Shown piece after piece: positions 19,372-26,495 of a stretch of 57,190 nt of DNA. The stretch comes from Tritonibacter scottomollicae (lineage in GTDB: Bacteria > Pseudomonadota > Alphaproteobacteria > Rhodobacterales > Rhodobacteraceae). The DNA is taken from NCBI RefSeq assembly GCF_003003215.1, contig NZ_PVUF01000011.1, forward strand, positions 1-57,190, in the 5' to 3' direction. Positions within the stretch are counted from its first letter, which is position 1, and every line of letters begins with the position of its first letter. A program made the position numbers and the translations under genes. The notes under the pieces are model-generated. The model had not been told where the DNA came from, did no database searches, and saw nothing but the letters and a program-made list of their open reading frames with translations.

Positions 19372-19787
19372 GGCATCGCACTCTGCGTATCGCGCTGACG
19401 GATCGTGACAAGCACAACTTCGATATCCTGAAACACCGGATCTGCCAGAAGCGACGTCAGCTGCCGTCCCGGTGCGGTGCGATCCATCAGGAGATACACC
19501 CGGTCAAGCTCTGCAAGTCGGACGCCAAGCTCTGCCTCTGGGAACGGATCCCCATCAAGGGACATCTTATCATCCAGATCAATTTGCAACATTGGCGTCG
19601 GCAGTTGGGATATCGGCAAAGCTCGCGTTTGCGACAACCTGATTTCCGTCGGTGCAGACTGGTTCCACAATGCGTTCGTGGCCAGAAAGAACATGATCAG
19701 CAACAGGACGACATTGACGATGGCCAATGCCATATCGGGCCTGACGCGCTTTGGCGAAGGGGGCAGCAAAGAGTGTTGTTTGGTCAC
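19368..19787 (-). CDS. ExbD/TolR-family protein, second copy
   Basis: A 139-residue bitopic protein. A membrane helix (about 20-37, DMALAIVNVVLLLIMFFLA) with Asp19 at its start is followed by a periplasmic domain with the ExbD pattern (LDRVYLLMDRTAPGRQLTSLLADP, then DIEVVLVTIRQ). ExbD/TolR proteins form the proton-driven stator with ExbB/TolQ. The GTG at 19787 directly follows the stop of the other exbD-like gene and has GGAGGG just upstream, so the two are translated together. In TolR/ExbD the key residue is a membrane Asp; Asp19 here is the best candidate. Confidence 0.8.
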   Translation of the reverse strand: MTKQHSLLPPSPKRVRPDMALAIVNVVLLLIMFFLATNALWNQSAPTEIRLSQTRALPISQLPTPMLQIDLDDKMSLDGDPFPEAELGVRLAELDRVYLLMDRTAPGRQLTSLLADPVFQDIEVVLVTIRQRDTQSAMP

Positions 19788-20243
19788 TCATCCCTCCTGC
19801 GGCGAAATGCCAAGCTGTACGGTCTCAACCCCGGCGGCGTTCAGGGCGGCCATAACAGAGACAATGTCCTGAATGCGCGCAGCCGCTTCGGGTATCAGAA
19901 CCACCGAGACCGGGTCCGCGCGGCTCGAAAGCCCCGCACTCAGTGTCTCAAGTTCTGAGAACTCAAAGTGCTGTGCGTTGAAACTCAACCCGCCTGCGGT
20001 GATCCGCCAGAGCACGCGATCTTCAAGTGACCCGGCAGCACTTGCGGGCTCTGAACCGTTCCCCGCGCCATGCGCTTCGGGGCCCGCCGGCACCTGTCCG
20101 AAGCCGAGAAGCGAATACGGGGTCAATCCCGACGACAGCATGAAGAAGATCAGCAACTGAAACATCGTATCGGCGAGCGGGATTAACGAAAATCGCCGGG
20201 TTCGCCGAGCGGGCGGCAGAAGCGTGGCGCGATGGCGCGGCAT
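19788..20243 (-). CDS. ExbD/TolR-family protein, first copy
   Basis: A 151-residue protein with a short basic N-terminus, a membrane helix (about 18-38; SLIPLADTMFQLLIFFMLSSG) containing the conserved Asp25 that carries protons in the ExbD/TolR family, and a periplasmic domain (about 65-151; EDRVLWRITAGGLSF, VVLIPEAAARIQDIVSVMAAL, ending VQLGISPQEG). It lies 13 bases after the exbB-like gene. Two different ExbD-type proteins in one operon are common for motors that drive non-siderophore tasks. Confidence 0.85.
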   Translation of the reverse strand: MPRHRATLLPPARRTRRFSLIPLADTMFQLLIFFMLSSGLTPYSLLGFGQVPAGPEAHGAGNGSEPASAAGSLEDRVLWRITAGGLSFNAQHFEFSELETLSAGLSSRADPVSVVLIPEAAARIQDIVSVMAALNAAGVETVQLGISPQEG

Positions 20244-20256
20244 TTCAAAGCTCCCG

Positions 20257-20916
20257 TTACGCCGCGTCTGCGATGCTGCCCGCGCGCCCGAAGATTGCCG
20301 CGGAAATCATGGTCTCGGCCAGGACACGTTCGCGTTCGATGCGCGCTTCGAACCAGGAGGTAATGAAATCGGCAACAAGCGCCAGGACAAGGCCGGCCGC
20401 TGTGGTTGTCAGGGCCGTCCAGATCCCCTGCGCGAGGCTGGCCGGATCAGCGGCGCCCTGTACGGCAGAGAGTTCGGCGAACGCGTCAATCATCCCCAAA
20501 ACCGTGCCAAGAAGGCCGAGCATCGGGGCGGAGGAAACACAGATTTCGAGGAACCGCATATAGCGCCCCATCTGTGCAAGCTCGACGAGCGCGGTCTGGC
20601 GGCCCAACTCCTCTGCATATTCGCTTTCTCCGGGGCGGGCCTGCACGCCTGACATCACGGCCGTGAGAATGCGTCCAAGAACGGAATTTTGCGCGCGGGC
20701 CCGTTCCATCGCGTCCTGCGAGTGTCCCGCTAGCCAAAGTTTGAGCGCAGCTTCGGCGCCATCCCGCCCCCCGGTGCGCAGTTTTCGAAACTGGCCGATC
20801 TTGCGCAAGGTCACTGCAATCATGGCAATCGACAGAAGGCCCAGGGAGATGAAGATTGGCAGCGAAATAGGAGAAATAATATCCGACATTGCAAAGTCAC
20901 CGATCAGAAAATTCAT
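20257..20916 (-). CDS. ExbB/TolQ/MotA-family proton-channel protein
   Basis: A 219-residue inner-membrane protein with three membrane helices: about 15-35 (ISLPIFISLGLLSIAMIAVTL), 125-147 (APMLGLLGTVLGMIDAFAEL) and 165-187 (IWTALTTTAAGLVLALVADFI). The blocks LGLLGTVLGMI and TALTTTAAGLVLAL with the cytoplasmic loop between helices 1 and 2 are diagnostic for the ExbB/TolQ family, which uses the proton gradient to move TonB/TolA partners. The ATG at 20916 has AGGACGG before it; the frame is open to 20967. First gene of the four-gene motor operon. Confidence 0.88.
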   Translation of the reverse strand: MNFLIGDFAMSDIISPISLPIFISLGLLSIAMIAVTLRKIGQFRKLRTGGRDGAEAALKLWLAGHSQDAMERARAQNSVLGRILTAVMSGVQARPGESEYAEELGRQTALVELAQMGRYMRFLEICVSSAPMLGLLGTVLGMIDAFAELSAVQGAADPASLAQGIWTALTTTAAGLVLALVADFITSWFEARIERERVLAETMISAAIFGRAGSIADAA

Positions 20917-21030
20917 AAAATCACCGTCCTGAAGTCCCTTGGACGATAAGGGCAACATATGCACCAATTCATGTATGGCGCATCGACTTTTTTACAGGAG
21001 ATGCGTGTAAAGATGCATCTGCAGATCGCT

Positions 21031-21483
21031 CTACCGATAGACCCCGATCAGATAGTCCGTGGCATGTGTCTTGGGCTCTGCGTCGCCCACGACCCATTGC
21101 GGTTGAGGCGTGCTGGATGCATGAGAGCTGGTCTCCAACGGCACAACCGGAAGCCTATCGCGCGCAATCGGACGCGGGTAAGTCATCGAGGCCGTGTGGT
21201 CGTCCGGTAACGGCACTGATAGCGGCACTGAGTCGCTGCGCACTGACATGGTGCCCGTGGGCAAGAGATCTTTGGTCGCCGGAGCCGGCGCAGTGTCTTG
21301 AACGGGCGCGATGCTGCTACGTGTGCTGCGTCTGAAGAGTGGTTTTACCCCTTCAGAAACTGTTGCATCCGCTGGCTGCGGCGCCCGTTTCACAACGGAA
21401 GAGCCATGGTAGGCAGCAAAACCCACCCCCCCTGCAACACAGAGGACGCAAAGACTGGCTGTGATAGCGACGACCTTAAACAT
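21031..21483 (-). CDS. Hypothetical membrane-anchored periplasmic protein
   Basis: A 150-residue protein with an N-terminal hydrophobic helix (about 4-25; VVAITASLCVLCVAGGVGFA) and an otherwise Pro/Ser/Thr-rich, low-complexity chain. The short C-terminal WVVGDAEPKTHATDYLIGVYR may be the only ordered piece. I recognise no family. It sits upstream of the ExbB/ExbD/TonB-like operon on the same strand, with 114 bases between, and back to back with the DUF1036 operon, so it may be an accessory of either. The frame extends upstream, but the ATG at 21483 puts the helix at the N-terminus. Confidence 0.5.
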   Translation of the reverse strand: MFKVVAITASLCVLCVAGGVGFAAYHGSSVVKRAPQPADATVSEGVKPLFRRSTRSSIAPVQDTAPAPATKDLLPTGTMSVRSDSVPLSVPLPDDHTASMTYPRPIARDRLPVVPLETSSHASSTPQPQWVVGDAEPKTHATDYLIGVYR

Positions 21484-21813
21484 ACCGCCAAGTATATCGC
21501 CTATGACGTGTAAGAGACAGGGGAAATCGCCTCTGTGAGCATCACCCGCGATTATTCGCGCAATGCTCACGCTATGCTTGGCATGCCGCCCGGCGTTCCG
21601 CTTTCGATGTTCTGAAACACCACCGCCTGCTGCATCCTTAGGTTTAACTCCCGTCCGACATCACGACGTCTTTATTTTTGGTGGCGTCAGTATCTCAAAC
21701 CTCTTATTTCATCAGGATATAAGGTCATTGCGCCGCGTAGTTTGTTACTTTTGGCAAAAACAGGCGGTCACACTGAGATTTCAAACGCGCATTGTCCGAA
21801 GGAGGTGCCTGAC
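21484..21813. other. Divergent intergenic region
   Basis: About 330 bases between the minus-strand hypothetical gene and the plus-strand DUF1036 operon. No gene recognised; AT-rich around 21660-21770, where the plus-strand promoter is expected. A consensus Shine-Dalgarno (aaggaggtg at 21799-21807) closes it. Confidence 0.5.
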
Positions 21814-22281
21814 ATGTTCTCTGCCTTCGCAGCCCGGTTCGTTCTGGCCACCAGGGCCTTGTGTCTGGGCGCAATGGTTGTCTTCGCGGACGCGCAAGTA
21901 GCGGTTGCAGAGGAGAGCCCAGGGTTTCATCTGTGCAACAAGACGCCGGATGTGATCAACGTTGCGCTTGGCCGGTACAAAGATGGCACTTTTGTCAGCA
22001 ACGGGTGGTGGGTTATCGCGCCCGAGCAATGCGCGGACCTGATCAACCGTGCGCTGAGTGCGCGATTCCTCTATGTGTTGGCGACGGACCCCTTTGGGCA
22101 GGTTATCCTTGATGGCGCCACTCCGATCTGCGTCAAGCCGGAGTATTTTGAGATCAGAGGCGATAGTGAGTGTCTGACCCGCGGCTACCTCCAAGGGAAC
22201 TCCCGTGAAATTGACACCGGCACTGCCGATGGTTTCACGCTCTCAGTCTATCCCGACGGTGCTGTTACCGATGAGATGTAG
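21814..22281 (+). CDS. DUF1036-family secreted protein
   Basis: A 155-residue protein with a signal peptide (about 1-36, cleaved near AVAEES) and one DUF1036 domain: FHLCNKTPDVINVALGRY, then GWWVIAPEQCADLINRAL, and a C-terminal CVKPEYFEIRGDSECLTRGY. The four Cys probably pair in the periplasm. The family is common in Alphaproteobacteria and of unknown function. The ATG at 21814 has a perfect Shine-Dalgarno. The stop overlaps the next gene's start by 11 bases, so this is the first gene of a three-gene translationally coupled operon with two cell-wall-related proteins. Confidence 0.8.
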   Translation: MFSAFAARFVLATRALCLGAMVVFADAQVAVAEESPGFHLCNKTPDVINVALGRYKDGTFVSNGWWVIAPEQCADLINRALSARFLYVLATDPFGQVILDGATPICVKPEYFEIRGDSECLTRGYLQGNSREIDTGTADGFTLSVYPDGAVTDEM

Positions 22282-23566
22282 TCCTTTGCTTCAGGTGCTG
22301 ACTTTTCTGCGTGCGCGGGGGGCGTCACCCTGTGGCGCGCTGCTTCTTCTGGCCTGCACTTTCTGGGCGGCACCCGCAGATGCGCAATGGAGCGGGCTTA
22401 TCTATACGACAGAAGAGGGAACCGACACCCAAGAGAGCGCAGAAAGCGCCGCTGAAGACGTCGCACGCTTGGGGCTCTCGGAGGTGCGCTATGTGCAAGA
22501 CATTGCGCCATACACACGTCGCCAGGCGCTCGAGGAGATGGCCGTGCGGGCACCGGGCGGGCTGGTCATCCTGCGTATCGGTGCGGCATCGGGTGCCGGG
22601 GAGGGCGATCTTGAAGACCTGATCGAACAGGCCGGGGCCGCTGGGATGTCCCCTGTGGTCGTTCTTCTGGCCCATTGTGCCTCGGCAGATCCGGGGCCGT
22701 TGCGCCAACCGGTCGCCGCCCAGTATTCGCTCGTCGCCTCCATATCGCCTTCAGAAACCTGTCCGGCCGGCCCCGATCCGGTGCTTCAGGCCTTGGCACG
22801 CGGGGCGGAGCGCGTCGAAGAGGGGCAAGTGCAACCCCTCTCTGATGTGTTGGCTGGCCTATGGCAGCAGGGCTTGGCTCTGCCAGATCGCGCGGTTTCA
22901 TCAGCGCGGCCTGCACAGCTGACAATTTCGGCGCCATCACGCGATGAAGGGTTTGAACAGATCTTGCCTGCAGTTTTTCGCTACGTTCCTCCACCAACAG
23001 CGGACCTGAGCGAGATTCCGAGTGAGACGCTCGTTGCCATTCCGCCTGCGCCGGGCGCGCCGCAGCCTTCCGTCATTCTTGGCCTAATCGGACCAGACTA
23101 CAACAGCCCCGATGCCCAAGACGCTCCAGACGATTATAGAGATCTCGCGGCCAGAACCGCGCTCAGGCGGCAAAACCCGATCACGTTTGCCAGTTTGGTG
23201 TCCGAGGGCGCCTTTGACCCGCCAGCAGAAGAGACAGCCCGCGCGATTCAGACAGAACTTGCAAGAATGGGGTGTTACCGTGCTGGCATTGACGGCATCT
23301 GGGGCAATGGGTCGCGCGGTGCCGTAACCGCATATTTCAACGAGCGCTCCGATGACGCGCGGGCCGTGACGACAGAGCCAGACACCGCACTCTATCGGCA
23401 GATCATCTTGGCCGCCGATGTTGCCTGCCCTGCCCCACGCGCCCGCGTGACCTCAACGCCGTCGGCTCCGGCTCCGACCCAGCGTGCGCCGTCAAGCCAG
23501 CCCTCTGCTCCTGCATCGGAGCGCCAGATCCGGACCATCACGCCATCGCTTGGAGTGTTCAGGTGA
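22271..23566 (+). CDS. Secreted protein with caspase-like region and peptidoglycan-binding domain
   Basis: A 431-residue exported protein (signal peptide about 1-39, ending PADAQ). Residues about 40-180 follow the order of a peptidase C14 (caspase-like) domain: ESAAEDVARLGLSEVRYV, QALEEMAVRAPGGLVILRIG, then PVVVLLAHC with Cys136 where the catalytic Cys would sit. The usual Gly-His-Gly is replaced by IGA, so it may be inactive; this reading is inference. Residues about 320-365 are a peptidoglycan_binding_1 domain (AIQTELARMGCYRAGIDGIW, then GNGSRGAVTAYF). A Pro/Ser-rich tail ends the protein. The ATG at 22271 overlaps the DUF1036 stop; the gene's own stop overlaps the transglycosylase start by 4 bases. 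Probable periplasmic wall-binding partner of that enzyme. Confidence 0.65.
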   Translation: MRCSPLLQVLTFLRARGASPCGALLLLACTFWAAPADAQWSGLIYTTEEGTDTQESAESAAEDVARLGLSEVRYVQDIAPYTRRQALEEMAVRAPGGLVILRIGAASGAGEGDLEDLIEQAGAAGMSPVVVLLAHCASADPGPLRQPVAAQYSLVASISPSETCPAGPDPVLQALARGAERVEEGQVQPLSDVLAGLWQQGLALPDRAVSSARPAQLTISAPSRDEGFEQILPAVFRYVPPPTADLSEIPSETLVAIPPAPGAPQPSVILGLIGPDYNSPDAQDAPDDYRDLAARTALRRQNPITFASLVSEGAFDPPAEETARAIQTELARMGCYRAGIDGIWGNGSRGAVTAYFNERSDDARAVTTEPDTALYRQIILAADVACPAPRARVTSTPSAPAPTQRAPSSQPSAPASERQIRTITPSLGVFR

Positions 23567-25383
23567 GCAACAGAACGGATCCCGACCTTCGGATTGATCC
23601 GGCGTTCAGTGCAGCAGGGCGCCGTGCCCGCGCGCGGCGTCGGCGGCGTATTTTTCTCCGTGCGGGGGCGGCTCTTGGGCTTTTCGTAGGTATTGGACTT
23701 GCCGCCGGAGTGATATGGCAGTGGCGCTCGACCCCCAATGCTGGGCCAAGTCAGGTGACGCGCGCGCCGGAGCCCGCGCCTGTTTCACCCTCCCAGATCG
23801 CGCCGCCACCGGATCCGTTTCGCGCCCTCGTCAACTTGCCTCGTGATCCGCTTCGGCTGAGGTTGGCGCAACCGGAGCTTCAGGAGGATCAGAGCCTTCC
23901 GGGACCCGCCGATTTCGCGCCGGAGCGGGCGGGCCCACTGCGACCGGATCGGCTGAGATTGATCAATGCGGACCTGTCACATCAGTCCTCAAAACTCGCG
24001 CTTCATGCCGCGTCGCGACTTGAGGATTTTGCTCTCTACCAGGCTCAGCGCAGCCGAGCATTAAGCGGAGCGCAGGCCGCCACCCCAGCGCGTGACCACA
24101 AGATCTACACGCGGGCGCCGGGCCAGAGCTACGCCCTTGCCGAAGATCAGATCTTGTGGCTTGCCACGCCGCGTTCAGGGGTTGAGGTCCTGACCGAAAA
24201 CGGGGTGTCCCAAGAAGAGGCACAAGCGGCAATCCGGGCCCTGCAACCGCTGCTGCCAGAGCCAACGGAGGACAACGACACAGCCCCCCTGACGCTGCCG
24301 CAAAACAGCATCCTGGCCTTGCGGTTTGCGAGAGGATCTGAACACACCTCCGCTCTTGCACAGCTCACGCTTTATACGGATGACCTGTACTGTTGCAGTC
24401 TTGCCCGCGACGCTGCTGGGCAGTGGGTGCGCGCTGCCGACCCCTGGGGGCAAGAGGACCTTGCCGTGCGGGCGCGCGCCGCAAGGCGCGATTTGCCGCC
24501 GCCCCAAAGCTATCTTGATGCGCTATACACAAGCGCCCTTCAAAGTGGCCTTTCGGACCATGCGGCGGGTAATCTTGTGGTGATGGTCGCACAGCGTTTC
24601 GCGCTTGATCGCAAAGTTGGGGCCGGCGATCACATCACTCTGCTCTTGGCGGGACATGACGCCACAGAGGAAGAAGATGACCTGGCACAGGTGCTTTTTG
24701 TTGGCCTTGGCGGACCTGCCGGACGAGAACAGAGCTGCTATGTCATGGCAGGGCCAGACGGCAAGTATCTTTGCGCGGGCACGATGTTTACTCCGCGCGC
24801 TTCAACGGATGATAGCGCCACCGACGACGAGGCGGTTCGCAACCTGGTGTCCAGGATTGTCCACGTTGAAAGTGGCGGAAGATCTGATGCGAAGAACCCG
24901 CTCTCAAGCGCGCTCGGGCCGGGCCAATTCATTATCTCTACCTGGCTGCACATGATCAAAACCTACCACCCCGAGCTGATGCAGAACCTGAGTCGGCAGG
25001 AGGTCCTGGATCTGCGCATGGACCCTGCGCTGTCGGTCGAGATGGTGTTCAACCTAACCCGGCAGAACCGAGCCTATCTGGTGAAGAAAGGATTTGGCGT
25101 GACCAGTGGGCGTCTGTATCTGGCGCATTTCTTGGGGCCGGAGGGCGCGGTGCGCGCATTGGGAACAGATCCCGACCTGTCGGTCGAGGCGACGCTCGGC
25201 TCCCAAGTCGTTGATGCAAATCCATTTCTAAGGGGCAAATCCGTTGCCGACCTTATCGCTTGGGCAGAAACCAAGATGACCGGCAAGGCCCCGACCCAAG
25301 CAGCGATTTCGCTGCCTGGAAGCGCGGCCTATACGCGGGACGTTGATCTGATACTCGACACGGCCGGGCTGACGGATGGCTAG
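23563..25383 (+). CDS. Membrane-anchored lytic transglycosylase with M23-type N-terminal region
   Basis: A 606-residue bitopic protein: Arg-rich cytoplasmic N-terminus, membrane helix (about 31-53), Pro-rich spacer, then a region (about 180-400) resembling the non-catalytic N-terminal domains of M23 endopeptidases (LysM-like VLTENGVSQEEAQAAIRALQ; LYTSALQSGLSDHAAGNLVV; ALDRKVGAGDHITLLLAG). In place of a LytM catalytic domain, residues about 425-560 form a lytic-transglycosylase (SLT) domain with catalytic Glu436 in IVHVESGG and SALGPGQFIISTWL. It should cleave glycan strands in the periplasm. The start is GTG in a GTGA overlap with the preceding gene. Position beside a T6SS cluster suggests it opens the wall for the secretion apparatus or for the neighbouring motor. 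Confidence 0.78.
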   Translation: MSNRTDPDLRIDPAFSAAGRRARARRRRRIFLRAGAALGLFVGIGLAAGVIWQWRSTPNAGPSQVTRAPEPAPVSPSQIAPPPDPFRALVNLPRDPLRLRLAQPELQEDQSLPGPADFAPERAGPLRPDRLRLINADLSHQSSKLALHAASRLEDFALYQAQRSRALSGAQAATPARDHKIYTRAPGQSYALAEDQILWLATPRSGVEVLTENGVSQEEAQAAIRALQPLLPEPTEDNDTAPLTLPQNSILALRFARGSEHTSALAQLTLYTDDLYCCSLARDAAGQWVRAADPWGQEDLAVRARAARRDLPPPQSYLDALYTSALQSGLSDHAAGNLVVMVAQRFALDRKVGAGDHITLLLAGHDATEEEDDLAQVLFVGLGGPAGREQSCYVMAGPDGKYLCAGTMFTPRASTDDSATDDEAVRNLVSRIVHVESGGRSDAKNPLSSALGPGQFIISTWLHMIKTYHPELMQNLSRQEVLDLRMDPALSVEMVFNLTRQNRAYLVKKGFGVTSGRLYLAHFLGPEGAVRALGTDPDLSVEATLGSQVVDANPFLRGKSVADLIAWAETKMTGKAPTQAAISLPGSAAYTRDVDLILDTAGLTDG

Positions 25384-25424
25384 GTTCAACACCTATCCAT
25401 CCTAGATCTTCAGCTGCGCGCCTT

Positions 25425-26495
25425 TCAGATCCGGCTCAACACGTGCCGCATGATATAGGCCTCGGCTTCGTCACGCGGGCTGCGCAGGGCACCGACGGGA
25501 CTGTCATTTGCCATCCCGCGGCCCGCCATCCTCACCCCACCGGCAGCCATGGCGTTTGCACGTTGCGACGCGGGAGAGACTTTCAGGCTTTCCCCTACAA
25601 GCTTGCCGCCCATTTGCGAGATCAACGGCCAGGCGCGGTTTGACATCTGCTGCCCGTGACTATCGACGATGCGGATCGCACCGCGCAACCGTTGCCCCAT
25701 CCAGCGTGTATTGGCCGCTGCGACATTGCCGATCCCGAACCCCATCAGCTGATTGGTCAATGCCGCGCCAAAGGCTTTGTCGAGATCGGCATCATTCACA
25801 TAGACCCCTTCAAACGTCTCAGCTCCGGTGTCGATGGCAAGGCTCATTGCGGTTGTGACGGTGGTGCTTGCGCCAGCAGCGCCGGCCGCGAGCGAGATCT
25901 GTTTGGTGCCAAGGGGCAGCATGAACAGGGCGCCTTTGACGGCGGCTTTGCTGACCGACCCGGTGTCCTGATAGGTCGCTGTCGCCTGAAGCCCGACGCC
26001 GGTCCCCGAAGCCACGGCGAGCGTCAGGCCGCCGGTCGAAACCGTGGCAATGACACCCAGCGTCAAGATGGATCCATCACGCACGCCCTTGGTGATCTTG
26101 ATCGCGGTTTCCGCATGGTCGATTGCAGCCTGATTGATATCCTGTGCGCGGCGATAGACCGATTGGTTGGCCGTCGTCAGCCGATTGACATCACGACGCA
26201 GGCCAAAAAGATAGGACTGCGCGTCATCGGCAGCACCGAGCATCAGCGTGGCAAAACGCCGGCCTGTGACGGCTTCGACCTCAGCTTTGCGTTGCAACAT
26301 CCGGTTCACGTCGGTGTCGACCTGCGCCAGCTCGTTTGCCAGATATAGCTTTTGTATCAGGCTCTCGCGCGTGGTCACCACGCGGGTTGTCTCGTTCATC
26401 GCCTTGAGACGGGCGTAGTGACCGATCAGCCGCAGCGCGGCGCCCTCATCATAACTCCAACGTTGCCCGGAATCGTCTGTAAATTGCTTTCTCAT
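25425..26495 (-). CDS. Unknown T6SS-linked protein, effector candidate
   Basis: A 356-residue protein not recognised as any family. The first 140 residues are helical and charged (with TTRESLIQKLYLANELAQVD). Two Gly/Ala/Thr-rich hydrophobic stretches follow at about 142-170 and 186-220 (ILTLGVIATVSTGGLTLAVA; ISLAAGAAGASTTVTTAMSL), separated by a short polar part, then a mixed C-terminus. There is no signal peptide. The start overlaps the tssH stop by 4 bases, so it is translated with the secretion genes. Glycine-zipper-like helices behind T6SS genes are known in membrane-acting effectors, which makes that an attractive guess, but no immunity gene follows (the next gene is convergent). It could equally be a structural accessory. 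Confidence 0.45.
   Translation of the reverse strand: MRKQFTDDSGQRWSYDEGAALRLIGHYARLKAMNETTRVVTTRESLIQKLYLANELAQVDTDVNRMLQRKAEVEAVTGRRFATLMLGAADDAQSYLFGLRRDVNRLTTANQSVYRRAQDINQAAIDHAETAIKITKGVRDGSILTLGVIATVSTGGLTLAVASGTGVGLQATATYQDTGSVSKAAVKGALFMLPLGTKQISLAAGAAGASTTVTTAMSLAIDTGAETFEGVYVNDADLDKAFGAALTNQLMGFGIGNVAAANTRWMGQRLRGAIRIVDSHGQQMSNRAWPLISQMGGKLVGESLKVSPASQRANAMAAGGVRMAGRGMANDSPVGALRSPRDEAEAYIMRHVLSRI

Noticed and set aside
25425-26495. VgrG, PAAR or Rhs effector in the T6SS cluster
   Set aside because: The only unassigned gene next to tssH has no gp27/gp5, PAAR or YD-repeat signature.
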